DNA of 64,000 nucleotides from Aureivirga sp. CE67 (GCF_015767245.1 NZ_JADOTV010000019.1:1-64000), one strand, 5' to 3'; numbered from the stretch's first letter, positions 1 through 9,496 are shown. The notes: generated from the letters alone by a model not told the origin. Numbers and translations are program-made.

Positions 1-1
1 T

Positions 2-109
2 TTACTACAAAGATCAAAAGAAAAATTGAATTTTAAGCAAATAAGAACAAAGTTAGCTTATAATAAAGATGAGTTGAATAAGATTTTTAAATCAAATTTA
101 TTTTTATGA
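2..109 (+). CDS. 3' end of an unidentified gene (partial)
   Basis: Frame 2 is open from the window edge to a TGA at 107-109 and would give the last 35 residues of a protein that begins outside the window. The piece is rich in Lys, Leu, Asn and Phe and has no motif I recognise. A reading frame this short can occur by chance in AT-rich DNA, so the call rests only on its being open to the edge and on the collinear plus-strand genes that follow. Confidence 0.35.
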   Translation, partial: LLQRSKEKLNFKQIRTKLAYNKDELNKIFKSNLFL

Positions 110-126
110 AAAAGCCGTGTAAACAA

Positions 127-225
127 TATCACGTTTGAATTCTAATCAAAAAAAATGTTTAATCTAAAATACATCCCCTGGCGCTCTCTAGGGAATTCGA
201 TTATCTATAAATAATTTTAGAAATA
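127..225. repeat. Degenerate copy of MITE-like repeat A
   Basis: The sequence starts with TATCACGTTTGAAT, close to the left end of the complete copy at 63514, and later carries a corrupted form of the 'acacccct...agggaatt...aataatct' centre. The right inverted end is not clear. This is probably an old, decayed copy; the remainder of the 110-308 gap has no gene. Confidence 0.4.
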
Positions 226-308
226 CTTTATAATACAAATATTTATTTTTTTTCATCTAGCGTGTAACAACTTTCAACTTAATTCGTTTCTTTAAAAAAC
301 ATTTAATT

Positions 309-1814
309 ATGAAAAAAGAAAATTTACTATTAGTATTCATTTTTATTTTCGGTTTTGTTTTAAATATTAACGCGCAAACCGTTATTGGAAAGATTAAAGA
401 CACTCAGGGAAATACTATTCCTTATGCTGCAATTAAAATTGGAAAATATATTGGAACTACTTCTAATGAAGAAGGAGATTTTGAAATAAATCTAGATCGT
501 TTTCCTAAAACTAATTCTATTGAAATTTCGAGTTTAGGATTTGAAACTTTAGAAATAAACACATCAGATTTTACTTCAAAAGAATATATTTTACAAGACC
601 AAATCAATGAAATTGGTGAAGTTGCTATTACTCACAAAAATTTGAGTGTAGAAGAAATTTTAGCAAAAATAAATGAAAACATCAAAACCAATTATGTTGA
701 TTCTATTCAAGGAAACGTATTTCTAAGAAATTCTTTAGATGCAGAAGCAAAAGAAATTGAAATCAAAGCATTAAAATCTCCATGGTTCACTAAAAAAGAA
801 TTAGAAAAAGTCAATGAAAACATAAATCAAGAGATTAAAAACACTTTTGATAGAAATACAAAAAGTTTCGTAGAGTCATTTAATAAATTTTACCAATACA
901 ATAATGTGTCAAAAGTAAATGTAAAAAAATCTATTTCGATTGCTGATAAAGAAAAGAACAGTTCTGTAGATAACATTGGTAATCAGATTCAAAAAAAATT
1001 CACTAAATACCTTGATTCTACAGTAACATATAAAGTAAAAACGGGAATTTTTAAAGTAGAAGATTCCATGAAAGTTTCAGATTTTGCAGTTAAAAACACA
1101 GAAGAAAAATATAAGGACAAAATTGTAAAAAACTCTTTTACGTATAAGATGGAATTAGACAAATTAATTGCTGAGAATTCTCTTACTGGTGGAGAAAAAT
1201 CAAGGTTAGATTTCATTTTTAAACCAAAAAAATATCGTTATGAATTAAATGAAATCACAAGATATAATGGTGAAAACGTTTATGTAATTTCATTCAAACC
1301 AAAAAGATCTTCTGCTAAATTTGAAGGACAAATGGTCGTTTCTACAGAAGACTTTGGTGTTTTTAGAATTGATTATAAATATGCAAAAGGAAAACATGGT
1401 GAGTCTATAAATCTAAAACTTTTAGTAGGACTTGCTTTCAAAGATTTTGGCTGGGATAATACAGTTATTTTTAATAGAATTCCAACTGGAGAATATACTT
1501 TAAATTTTGTCAAAGCATATTCAGGAACTTATATTTATGTAAACCGTTCTTTTAAATTTATCAAAAACAGAACAAAAAGAAGTGAAAAGAAAGAGAAAAC
1601 AAAACTTGATTTTAAGTTTGTTTTAAATATGCATTCTACAAAAGAATTGATTTTCATGCAGCCAGAAAATATTTCGAAAAAAGAATTTGATGCAATTAAA
1701 GTAGAGCAACAGTATTTCTTAGAATATTTTTCAAAATATAAACCAGAAATTTGGAATGGTTATAATATTATAAAACCAACTAAAGAATTATTAGAATTTG
1801 AAATTGAGGAATAA
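309..1814 (+). CDS. Carboxypeptidase-like regulatory domain protein, exported
   Basis: A 501-residue protein with a signal peptide (about residues 1-22, ending in NAQ) followed by a carboxypeptidase-regulatory-like beta-sandwich (about 24-105: 'IGKIKDTQGNTIPYAAIKI', the 'GTTSNEEGDFEI' turn, 'LGFETLEI'). This fold is the N-terminal module of many Bacteroidota outer-membrane or surface proteins. The remaining 400 residues are lysine-rich and include a beta-rich stretch (about 300-440) of the kind seen in DUF5686-like proteins without the full barrel. It probably acts at the envelope. The gene stands alone and ends in a hairpin that overlaps its own stop codon. The specific function is unknown. 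Confidence 0.75.
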   Translation: MKKENLLLVFIFIFGFVLNINAQTVIGKIKDTQGNTIPYAAIKIGKYIGTTSNEEGDFEINLDRFPKTNSIEISSLGFETLEINTSDFTSKEYILQDQINEIGEVAITHKNLSVEEILAKINENIKTNYVDSIQGNVFLRNSLDAEAKEIEIKALKSPWFTKKELEKVNENINQEIKNTFDRNTKSFVESFNKFYQYNNVSKVNVKKSISIADKEKNSSVDNIGNQIQKKFTKYLDSTVTYKVKTGIFKVEDSMKVSDFAVKNTEEKYKDKIVKNSFTYKMELDKLIAENSLTGGEKSRLDFIFKPKKYRYELNEITRYNGENVYVISFKPKRSSAKFEGQMVVSTEDFGVFRIDYKYAKGKHGESINLKLLVGLAFKDFGWDNTVIFNRIPTGEYTLNFVKAYSGTYIYVNRSFKFIKNRTKRSEKKEKTKLDFKFVLNMHSTKELIFMQPENISKKEFDAIKVEQQYFLEYFSKYKPEIWNGYNIIKPTKELLEFEIEE

Positions 1815-1832
1815 AATATTCCTCTTTTTTTT
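1806..1832 (+). terminator. Rho-independent terminator overlapping a stop codon
   Basis: GAGGAATA (1806-1813) pairs with TATTCCTC (1817-1824) across a three-base loop and is followed by a run of T. The left arm contains most of the upstream gene's TAA stop codon (1812-1814). Confidence 0.8.
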
Positions 1833-1851
1833 AATAAATATTTTCGTTTCT

Positions 1852-1859
1852 TAACTTTG
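1852..1859 (+). promoter_or_regulatory. Promoter -7 box for meaB
   Basis: TAACTTTG matches the Bacteroidota -7 consensus TAnnTTTG and lies 22 bases before the GTG start. A clear TTG at -33 is not visible; the upstream stretch is T-rich. Confidence 0.5.
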
Positions 1860-1881
1860 CAAGAAACATAAGATATATAGC

Positions 1882-2976
1882 GTGCAAAAAAATAAAGACG
1901 AAAAGAGTAAAAAAACTCTTACTGAAATTGAAGGAGTAGCTCAACCAGATAAAATCAATCAAAAATCTATTAATTTTATTAAAAGAAAAAGAATAAAACA
2001 ACCAAGTGTTGAAGAATTTATTCAAGAAATTATTTCTGGTAATATCTCTTTTTTAAGTCGTGCTATTACTTTAATCGAAAGCTCGAATCCTAAACACCAA
2101 GAAAAAGCAAATAAGATTTTGGAAGGATGTTTACCTCATGCTAATAATTCTTATCGTATTGGGATTACAGGAGTTCCTGGAGTTGGAAAAAGTACTTTTA
2201 TCGAATCTTTTGGAAATGAATTAACGAAAAAAGGACATAAAGTTGCAGTGCTTGCAATAGATCCAAGTAGTTCCATCAACAAAGGAAGTATTCTTGGAGA
2301 TAAAACTCGAATGGAAACTTTGGTAAATAATCCAAAAGCTTTCATCCGCCCTTCTCCTTCTGGAGAATCTCTTGGGGGTGTTGCACAAAAAACTCGAGAA
2401 ACGATTATTTTATGTGAAGCTGCTGGTTATTCTCATATTATTGTAGAAACTGTGGGAGTTGGGCAAAGTGAAACAATGGTACATTCTATGGTAGATTTCT
2501 TTTTATTGCTAAAAGTTGCTGGAACCGGCGATGAATTGCAAGGAATAAAGAGAGGGATTATCGAAATGGCAGATGCTATTGCAATTAATAAAGCAGATGG
2601 AGATAATATAAAAAGAGCAAAACAAGCAAAATTAGATTTCTCAAAAGCTCTACATCTTTATCCATTAAAAGAAAATGGTTGGACTCCAAAAGTTTTAACT
2701 TGTAGCGGTTTGAATAATTTAGGAGTTTTAGAGATTATTTCAATGATTGAATCTTTCTTTGAAACTACGAAAGCAAATAATTATTTCACTAAAAGAAGAG
2801 AATCTCAAAATCATTTTTGGTTCCAACAAACCATTGAAGATGCTCTTAAAAGGCAGTTTTTTGAAAATAATAATGTGAAAAATAAAATTTCAGATTTAGA
2901 AAGTAGCATAAATCAACATAAGCTAACACCATTTGAAGCTGCAAAACAGTTATTGGAATTGTATTTTATGAAGTAA
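1882..2976 (+). CDS. meaB: MeaB/ArgK-type GTPase, methylmalonyl-CoA mutase chaperone
   Basis: A 364-residue P-loop GTPase of the SIMIBI class. MeaB protects and reloads adenosylcobalamin-dependent methylmalonyl-CoA mutase in the cytoplasm. Walker A GVPGVGKST lies at 97-105, the conserved 'DPSSSINKGSILGDKTRM' block at about 127-144, 'VETVGVGQSE' at 188-197 and the guanine-specificity motif NKAD at 236-239. The length is normal for the family with an N-terminal extension of about 40 residues. The start is GTG at 1882, chosen because it follows a TAACTTTG promoter box at the expected distance. The mutase subunits are not in this window. Confidence 0.92.
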   Translation: MQKNKDEKSKKTLTEIEGVAQPDKINQKSINFIKRKRIKQPSVEEFIQEIISGNISFLSRAITLIESSNPKHQEKANKILEGCLPHANNSYRIGITGVPGVGKSTFIESFGNELTKKGHKVAVLAIDPSSSINKGSILGDKTRMETLVNNPKAFIRPSPSGESLGGVAQKTRETIILCEAAGYSHIIVETVGVGQSETMVHSMVDFFLLLKVAGTGDELQGIKRGIIEMADAIAINKADGDNIKRAKQAKLDFSKALHLYPLKENGWTPKVLTCSGLNNLGVLEIISMIESFFETTKANNYFTKRRESQNHFWFQQTIEDALKRQFFENNNVKNKISDLESSINQHKLTPFEAAKQLLELYFMK

Positions 2977-3038
2977 TTTTTAATCTACAATTTCATTAAT
3001 ATTCGTATAAAATTCTATTTTAGCAAAAAATCTCACAA

Positions 3039-3917
3039 ATGAATTATAATTTAGAATTTATACGATTCTTAGCTGTTATATTAATTACGTTTACACATAC
3101 AAAACATGATTTTACAGAAGGTATTTTCCATACAATTATAGAAATTATTCCAACTTATGGAACAGTAATTTTATCCATTATTTCTGGTTATTTATATTGG
3201 AAATATTCTAAAAATAAACCAAACTTAATAAGAAAAAAATTTAATAATTTAATTATACCATTTTTAATAGCAAACACTTTAGTTTTATTACCAGTTTTAA
3301 TTTTTAATTTTTTAGGATACAATTTTTTGGAGAGATATAATTATGATCTCACAATGATTTATAATGGTTTATTTTCTATTAATGATTATCCTATAAACCC
3401 TCCAACATATTTTATTCGTGATTTATTTATAGTTTTTCTTCTAGTTGAATTAATACTGAAAAGAAATCTTTATACTTTGATTATTATATTACCTCTATTA
3501 TTTTTTGGTAGATTAATGAATCGATACGACATTATTACTCTCTTTGTATTAGGATCAACATATGCTTATTTTGAAGAAAAAATCAATAAAAAATACTTAA
3601 TTAGTTTATTTTCAATAGTTACAATTCTTGCTTTCATGTATTTTGAATATTATTCAAAATATCCATTATCAATTTTAGTATTCCTACTATTGATTGATGC
3701 CAAAATCAAATTCTTTTATACAGGAGGATATACTTATTTACTTCATTTATACCATGCACCAATTATTGTCGCTACATTACCTTTTATAAAAAAATTTACT
3801 TCTAATTTATACTTACAAGTAATTTATCAAATAATTGTTCCTTTTATAATGGTCTATATTCTTTTTCTATTTATCAAAAAAGTACCAAAATTAAAATTCC
3901 TCACAGGTGGTAGATAA
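3039..3917 (+). CDS. Acyltransferase 3 family membrane protein
   Basis: A 292-residue integral membrane protein with about nine hydrophobic segments. The N-terminus ('NLEFIRFLAVILITFTHTKHD') has the opening pattern of the acyltransferase 3 family, with a histidine at the end of the first helix that is the usual catalytic residue. Such enzymes transfer acetyl or other acyl groups to surface sugars or peptidoglycan. It is shorter than the usual 340-380 residues. It stands alone between meaB and a bidirectional terminator, so its acceptor cannot be inferred from neighbours. Confidence 0.75.
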   Translation: MNYNLEFIRFLAVILITFTHTKHDFTEGIFHTIIEIIPTYGTVILSIISGYLYWKYSKNKPNLIRKKFNNLIIPFLIANTLVLLPVLIFNFLGYNFLERYNYDLTMIYNGLFSINDYPINPPTYFIRDLFIVFLLVELILKRNLYTLIIILPLLFFGRLMNRYDIITLFVLGSTYAYFEEKINKKYLISLFSIVTILAFMYFEYYSKYPLSILVFLLLIDAKIKFFYTGGYTYLLHLYHAPIIVATLPFIKKFTSNLYLQVIYQIIVPFIMVYILFLFIKKVPKLKFLTGGR

Positions 3918-3925
3918 ATTAAACA

Positions 3926-3962
3926 TAAAAAAACTCCATTAAATAATTAATGGAGTTTTTTG
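3926..3962. terminator. Bidirectional terminator between convergent genes
   Basis: AAAAAACTCCATTAA pairs with TTAATGGAGTTTTTT, giving an A/T-flanked hairpin that works for both the acyltransferase (plus) and moxR (minus). Confidence 0.85.
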
Positions 3963-3979
3963 TTTTATAGAAATACTAT

Positions 3980-4933
3980 TTAAAACAATTTCTTGATAAC
4001 ATCTGCTTCTGTAATACCTTCCGCATCTGCTTTATAATTTTTCACGATTCTGTGTCTTAAAATTGAAACTGCAACTTTCTGAACATCCTCAATATCTGGA
4101 GAGAATTTTCCGTTTACAGCTGCATTTGCTTTTGCTGCTAAAATTAAGTTCTGAGAGGCTCTTGGCCCTGCACCCCAATCTATATACTCATTTACTAATT
4201 CATGAGCATTTGCAGTATTAGGACGCGTTTTAGAAACTAATTTTACAGCATATTCAATTACATTATCAGCAACTGGAATTCTTCTAATCAAATGTTGAAT
4301 TTCGATAATCTCTTTTGGTGAAAATAGTGGTTCGATTTTAACAACATTATCTGTCGTGGTATTTTTTACCACCATTACTTCTTCATCAAAAGAAGGATAT
4401 TCTAAATTAATTGAAAACATAAAACGATCCAACTGTGCTTCTGGTAAAGGATAAGTTCCTTCTTGCTCAATTGGGTTTTGTGTTGCCAAAACAAAGAATG
4501 GTAAGTCTAATTTATAATGATGTCCTGCTACTGTAACAGCTCTTTCTTGCATTGCTTCTAAAAGAGCAGCTTGTGTTTTAGGTGGAGTTCTATTAATCTC
4601 ATCAGCAAGAATGATATTACTAAAAATAGGACCTTTTATAAATTTAAAATTTCTTGTTTCATCCAAAATTTCACTACCTAAAATATCTGAAGGCATTAAA
4701 TCTGGTGTAAACTGAATTCTTTTAAAATCCAATCCTAAAGCTTCTGAAACTGTATTTACTAACAATGTTTTCGCTAATCCAGGAACTCCAACTAATAAGG
4801 AATGTCCTCCGCTAAAAATTGATAATAGTACATGCTCCACAGCATCTTCTTGACCGATTATTTTCTTAGAAATCTCTTTCTTTAGTTTGGTAAATTTTTC
4901 TACCAATTGATTCACAGCAGCAACGTCTGACAT
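3980..4933 (-). CDS. MoxR family AAA+ ATPase
   Basis: A 317-residue MoxR-type AAA+ ATPase, a chaperone-like ATPase usually paired with VWA-domain proteins. Walker A is GVPGLAKT (49-56), Walker B ILADE (108-112), followed by the family block 'INRTPPKTQAALLEAMQE', the sensor 'ATQNP' at 150-154 and 'YPLPEAQLDRF'. It lies 7 bases downstream of the surA-like gene on the same strand, so it is probably the last gene of the isomerase operon. No VWA or DUF58 partner is next to it; the transcript ends at the 3926-3962 hairpin. Confidence 0.9.
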   Translation of the reverse strand: MSDVAAVNQLVEKFTKLKKEISKKIIGQEDAVEHVLLSIFSGGHSLLVGVPGLAKTLLVNTVSEALGLDFKRIQFTPDLMPSDILGSEILDETRNFKFIKGPIFSNIILADEINRTPPKTQAALLEAMQERAVTVAGHHYKLDLPFFVLATQNPIEQEGTYPLPEAQLDRFMFSINLEYPSFDEEVMVVKNTTTDNVVKIEPLFSPKEIIEIQHLIRRIPVADNVIEYAVKLVSKTRPNTANAHELVNEYIDWGAGPRASQNLILAAKANAAVNGKFSPDIEDVQKVAVSILRHRIVKNYKADAEGITEADVIKKLF

Positions 4934-4940
4934 ATTATTC

Positions 4941-6290
4941 TTATTTTAACCAATTACTTTTAAAATCACATTTTTTATAACTATCACTAATATTGATATA
5001 TGTATTTTCAATCTTTTCTTCCACCCATTTCGAAATCATCTCTTCTTTCTTTCTCTCTAGAGTCAATTCTTGAATTTTAATATAATCTTGACTTAGAGTA
5101 GCCGTGTGTGGCTCAATTCTCTTTTTAACCAAGATAATTTTAAACATCTTTTCTCCACTTCTTCCTCTCTCAAAAAATGGTTCTGAAATATCTCCTTCTT
5201 GTAAATTACTAACTCTCTTATATAATTCTGGGTCTACTAATTTAGACAATTCAAAATAAGTTCCGTTAGAAACTGGATTAATTAAAACCCCTCCATTATT
5301 TTTAGTATTCTTATCCTCAGAATATTCTTTAACAGCTTTTTCAAAAGTAGTTTTTCCTGTCAATACATCCGATCTGATTCCCGCTAATAAATCATGAGTT
5401 TTCTTTAATTGCTCATTAGAAATTTTAGGTTGTAATAAAATATGCATTACATCAATTTCTTGTCCTCTAATTTTTGCAACTTGAATGATATGATAACCAT
5501 AAACAGTTTCAAATGGATCAGAAATTTCTCCTTCTTCTAAACTAAACGCAACTTCTTTAAATTCTTTCACAAAAGGCGCATCTTTTGTAATAGTATACAC
5601 TGGAGTTTGCGTCACCCCTGGATCTTGAGAATATAGAATAGATTTTGTTCTAAAACTAGCTCCTTCAATAACTTCTTTTTTATATTGATTTAATTGATCA
5701 ATAATTCTTCTTTCTTCCTCTACAGGAGTTTGAACATTTACAACAATTTGTGCTAATTCTACTTCAGTTCCAACTTCAGGAACTGCACTTTCCTTCACAA
5801 GATTTTGAAAAAAGGTATTTATCTCTTCAGGAGTTACATCAATTCCTTCAACAATAGCTCCTTCTTTCCCTTGAATTAAAACTTGTTCTTTTTGAATTTC
5901 GAAAAGTTCTTTTCTTAAATCAGCTTCATCATCAAAACCATAATATTCAGCAACTTTTTTAGGATCTCCTCCTAATTGTCCTGCTAAATAATCAATTTTT
6001 CTAGAAACTTCTGATTCAATTCCTTCTTCATTTACAGGAACACTATCAATAACTGCGTGGTGTGCTAAAAGTTTACGTTTCATAATTTCTTCAAGCATCT
6101 CACAATCAGTAATTTTTATTTTACCTTCTGTTTTTTGCTCTAGTTCTATTTTAAACTTCTCGATATCAGAATCTAAAACTATATTTTTACCAACAACTAC
6201 AGCTACTCCATCAATCTTTTGTTTTTGAGCTTGAACATTAGTAAATTGCATTAATAGCATCAGTGCTATAAATAAAAACTTTTTATTCAT
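4941..6290 (-). CDS. SurA-like periplasmic peptidyl-prolyl isomerase
   Basis: A 449-residue exported parvulin-type isomerase/chaperone. The signal peptide spans about 1-22 (ending VQAQ). An N-terminal chaperone domain with a 'VVVGKNIVLDSDIEKFK' motif is followed by two PpiC (rotamase) domains at about 165-270 ('YGYHIIQVAKI') and 275-385 (with 'YSEDKNTKNNGG'). SurA homologues escort outer-membrane barrels through the periplasm. The ATG at 6290 is preferred over an in-frame ATG 16 codons upstream, because it begins the signal peptide and gives an 8-base overlap with the preceding gene, suggesting translational coupling. Confidence 0.88.
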   Translation of the reverse strand: MNKKFLFIALMLLMQFTNVQAQKQKIDGVAVVVGKNIVLDSDIEKFKIELEQKTEGKIKITDCEMLEEIMKRKLLAHHAVIDSVPVNEEGIESEVSRKIDYLAGQLGGDPKKVAEYYGFDDEADLRKELFEIQKEQVLIQGKEGAIVEGIDVTPEEINTFFQNLVKESAVPEVGTEVELAQIVVNVQTPVEEERRIIDQLNQYKKEVIEGASFRTKSILYSQDPGVTQTPVYTITKDAPFVKEFKEVAFSLEEGEISDPFETVYGYHIIQVAKIRGQEIDVMHILLQPKISNEQLKKTHDLLAGIRSDVLTGKTTFEKAVKEYSEDKNTKNNGGVLINPVSNGTYFELSKLVDPELYKRVSNLQEGDISEPFFERGRSGEKMFKIILVKKRIEPHTATLSQDYIKIQELTLERKKEEMISKWVEEKIENTYINISDSYKKCDFKSNWLK

Positions 6291-7155
6291 TTTTTTGTGT
6301 GTATATTTCAAATTGTTTATTCTTTCGCGCATCATCAAATAATGTTTCTTCGATTTCTTTTAATAATTCTAACTTTCTTTTTTGTAAAATTATTTGCCTT
6401 ACTGTTGGTTTAATATAAGAAATTGGAGCTGTATTATTTCTCTCCAAGACATCTTTAATATAAACTAAATTCGTAACTAAAGAATCTTCTTTTTGTATTA
6501 ATTTCTCTTTTTTGATTAAATCTTCTTTTACGTTCATTTCTTTCAAAAAAGGAATCTTTTTGTAAACATCAGACATTTTTACCCAAGCAGAATCATTTAG
6601 ATAAAAATTATTAAACTCTAATTTTTTAGTAACTAAACTATCTAAATCCGATTTTTTTTCAGATTTAAACAAAGTCATCAATTCGTCTTTATTGATTACA
6701 TTGTTACCAAAACTCAAAAATTTAAGTTTAACTAATGCCTCATTAAGTTTAAAGTTTTTATTATTTTCTTGATAATAAGAGTCAATCTGAGCTTCTGTTA
6801 CAATAGTATCTAGTTCTTGCTCCACAACTGCTTTTTTGTAAGAATTAATAAACAAATCTTCTCTGTATTCTTGAACCAATCGATTATATTTCGAAGTTTC
6901 TTCCTCTAGATTTGTTTCTGCTTTTCTTAATAAAAGTTGTTTTTTCGCCCATTCGTTAATATAACTATTAACAAATATGATACTATCCTCTTTAGACAAA
7001 TTAGCAGGTAAATCTTCTACCAATTGATCTTTATACAAAAGTTTATTGTGAACTTTCGCTACAAACTCTCTATTTTCTTCATCTTTTAAACTTAAATATT
7101 TACATGAAGAAACAAAAATACCTATAAAAATGAAAAATACTATTCTTTTAAACAC
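6283..7155 (-). CDS. Lipoprotein of the PPIase operon, SurA-N-like
   Basis: A 290-residue predicted lipoprotein; the signal peptide ends in a lipobox 'FVSSC' with Cys at about 17. The body is charged and helical and resembles the chaperone part of SurA-type proteins ('DQLVEDLPANLSKEDS...'), with no readable PpiC signature. The start is GTG at 7155, sharing one base with the TAG stop of the upstream isomerase; its own stop overlaps the next gene by 8 bases. This packing says it is made with the two isomerases, probably as an outer-membrane-biogenesis chaperone without rotamase activity. That role is inferred. Confidence 0.75.
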   Translation of the reverse strand: MFKRIVFFIFIGIFVSSCKYLSLKDEENREFVAKVHNKLLYKDQLVEDLPANLSKEDSIIFVNSYINEWAKKQLLLRKAETNLEEETSKYNRLVQEYREDLFINSYKKAVVEQELDTIVTEAQIDSYYQENNKNFKLNEALVKLKFLSFGNNVINKDELMTLFKSEKKSDLDSLVTKKLEFNNFYLNDSAWVKMSDVYKKIPFLKEMNVKEDLIKKEKLIQKEDSLVTNLVYIKDVLERNNTAPISYIKPTVRQIILQKRKLELLKEIEETLFDDARKNKQFEIYTQKNE

Positions 7156-9041
7156 TATTTATTCTTTTCTTGATTTATAATTTCATTAAGAGTATCCTGA
7201 TTTATGATAATTTCATGTTTATTTCTTAAATCATTCACCCATTCGTTTTCAATATATCCTTGATAATCACTTATCACCTGCCCTCTAACTTCTTTCAATT
7301 CTTTTGGTCCAGCTTTTAAAACATCCTTCACAAAGATTACCACATATTGATTCTGTCCTTCTTTCATCACTTTTGAAACACCTTTTTTCATTTTCATACC
7401 TTTTGGTAATACTCCTTCTGTTGTTTCAAAAACACCTTCTTTAAACAAAATAACTGAATTTTTATCCTTATTAAATTCTTCTCTTAATTTGCTTAAATCT
7501 TGATTTTTCTTTAGAGCTTTTCTTACTTTTTTTAATTTAGCTTCCTCAGTTGAAGTTGCAATAATTACATCTGCTCTATCATTCCATTGATACTTATCTT
7601 GATGATTTGCAAAATATTTTTGTAAACCTAAAGTATCCTTTTCTGATTTATCCCAAATTTGCTTTTGAAGTAAATCAAATAATAATAATCCTTCTTTATA
7701 TTCTTTGATAGTACTAGCAAAATCTTCATTTGTAAGATGTAAATTATCTTTAAAATAAGTCGCTATTTGTTTGTTTAAGAACTTGTCAAAAGATGCTTTA
7801 TTACTTTTTTGTCTAGTCTTATATAGATATTTGTAATAAACATCCTCACGAATCTTTTTATCGTTGATTTCTAAGATAGTTTTAAAATTGTCTTTTCTTT
7901 CTTTCCAGTTTTTATAATTCGCAACCGTTTCAAAATTATTTACAATTTTATACTCCTTTTTTAATCTATTTAAAACTGTATTTCCAACAATCTGAGCTCT
8001 ATCACTTCTTTCGATTTTACTTTTCAAGAAATCTTTTAGTTTCTCAAATGATGGAGTTGGATATTTTTTAACCAATTTTACAATATGCCAACCATATTTA
8101 GTTTGAAAAGGTGCTGAATATTCTCCATTATTTTCTAATGAAAAAGCAACATTTTCGAATTCCTCAAGCATTCTTCCAGAACCAAACTTTGGAAGTTTCC
8201 CTTGATTTTTAGAACTAAATTTATCATCCGAATGCTTTTGTGCTAAAAACCCGAAATCTTCACCATTTTTAATTTGCTTATAGATTTCGTTTATTTTTGT
8301 CTCAGCATCTGGCAATTCGTTCTTAATCATAATGTGTGCCACTTCTACTTCACCACGAGATTTTCTATATTTGTTTGCTTTCGCAATATGATAACCAAAT
8401 TTTGTTTTAAATGGCATCGAAATCTCCTCTTCCTTTAAATTATAAACAGCATTTTCAAAAGGATAAACCATATTAAACGCAGAAAAATAACCTAAATCTC
8501 CACCATTTTCTTTCGCAGAAGGATCTTCAGAATACTTTTTAGCAACTAAAGCAAAAGATTTTCCAGAAAGAATTTCTTTTCTTGCTTTAATCAATTTATT
8601 ATATGCTTTTAAAGTATCAGCAGGAGAAGCATCTGGTTTTACAAGAATTAAAATATGACTTGCATTTACCTCATTAACAGTTCTATCGTATGCTTCTTGA
8701 ACTAGTTGATCTGTAACTTTTGTATCTTTTAAGAAAGGTTCTGCTAATTGCTCTCTATATTTATTATATTCTTTTACGAACGAAGGATTTTTATCATACC
8801 CTTTTTCCTCAGCTTCTTTTACTTTTAATTTATAATTGATAAATAATTCAAGATAGTTTTTTACATCTTTTTTATTCTCATCATTTACAATCGAAGCATT
8901 TTTATGAAATACTCTTAAAAACTCTTTTGCATAAACTGGTTCAGAGTCAATAGTAAATAATTGTTTATTATCTTTTTGTTGTGCAGTTACTGAAATAGAA
9001 AAAGCTAAAAGTGTAGCTAAACAAAGTTTTTTTATTATCAT
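7155..9041 (-). CDS. PpiC-type peptidyl-prolyl isomerase, first gene of operon
   Basis: A 628-residue exported isomerase with a signal peptide at about 1-21 (ending VTAQ). Two parvulin domains are visible at about 125-230 ('ASHILILVKPDAS', 'YSEDPSAKENGGDLGYFSAF', 'FGYHIAK') and 235-340 ('VAHIMIK', 'KFGSGRMLEEFE', 'YGWHIVKL'); the 290-residue C-terminal part is helical. An in-frame ATG at 9116 lies upstream of a good promoter at 9066-9097, so the ATG at 9041 must be the start. It heads a set with a lipoprotein, a SurA-like isomerase and moxR. Confidence 0.88.
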   Translation of the reverse strand: MIIKKLCLATLLAFSISVTAQQKDNKQLFTIDSEPVYAKEFLRVFHKNASIVNDENKKDVKNYLELFINYKLKVKEAEEKGYDKNPSFVKEYNKYREQLAEPFLKDTKVTDQLVQEAYDRTVNEVNASHILILVKPDASPADTLKAYNKLIKARKEILSGKSFALVAKKYSEDPSAKENGGDLGYFSAFNMVYPFENAVYNLKEEEISMPFKTKFGYHIAKANKYRKSRGEVEVAHIMIKNELPDAETKINEIYKQIKNGEDFGFLAQKHSDDKFSSKNQGKLPKFGSGRMLEEFENVAFSLENNGEYSAPFQTKYGWHIVKLVKKYPTPSFEKLKDFLKSKIERSDRAQIVGNTVLNRLKKEYKIVNNFETVANYKNWKERKDNFKTILEINDKKIREDVYYKYLYKTRQKSNKASFDKFLNKQIATYFKDNLHLTNEDFASTIKEYKEGLLLFDLLQKQIWDKSEKDTLGLQKYFANHQDKYQWNDRADVIIATSTEEAKLKKVRKALKKNQDLSKLREEFNKDKNSVILFKEGVFETTEGVLPKGMKMKKGVSKVMKEGQNQYVVIFVKDVLKAGPKELKEVRGQVISDYQGYIENEWVNDLRNKHEIIINQDTLNEIINQEKNK

Positions 9042-9065
9042 AGTTGATTTAATTTGATAGAAATA

Positions 9066-9097
9066 CAAATGTAAAAATTCCATAATATAAAATGCAA
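9066..9097 (-). promoter_or_regulatory. Promoter of the PPIase-moxR operon
   Basis: On the minus strand TTG (9097-9095), a 21-base spacer and TACATTTG (9073-9066) match the Bacteroidota consensus. Transcription would begin near 9059, which fixes the start codon of the first gene at 9041. Confidence 0.75.
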
Positions 9098-9214
9098 AAT
9101 ACCTACTTATTTTCATAGATTTTTTCTGATAAGTAGATATTTTCTAAATTTATATGCAATATTATTTCCAATTCACAAACGATAATTTTTGGTAGTTATT
9201 TTAAGAGTTTTAAA

Positions 9215-9496
9215 TTATAAAGAAATAATTCCTTGAATTCCTTCCAATTCTTTGTATTTATCAATAATTGCATCCGAGCTATCCATATTAGCTACTATAG
9301 AAATACTTGTGTACTTTCCTGTTTTAGAATTTTTAGTATTTATCACAGCTCCCATGTGGTTGAATCTTTTTTCGATTTCTCCAAGTTGCGTTCCACCTGC
9401 TGGCACGATAAACTTAAACATATATTTTGCAGGAAATTTTGTAGTTTCCTCTAGTTTTGTTTTTAAATTCTTGTAATACTCTTCTTTATTCTCCAT
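9215..9496 (-). CDS. DUF493 (YbeD-like) family protein
   Basis: A 93-residue cytoplasmic protein of the DUF493/YbeD family, whose small ACT-like ferredoxin fold is thought to be regulatory. Typical elements are 'TKFPAKYMFKFIVPA' near the N-terminus, a central 'TKNSKTGKYTSISI' strand pair and the C-terminal 'LEGIQGIISL'. The gene stands alone with a clear promoter (9547-9577). The exact function of the family is not known. Confidence 0.85.
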   Translation of the reverse strand: MENKEEYYKNLKTKLEETTKFPAKYMFKFIVPAGGTQLGEIEKRFNHMGAVINTKNSKTGKYTSISIVANMDSSDAIIDKYKELEGIQGIISL

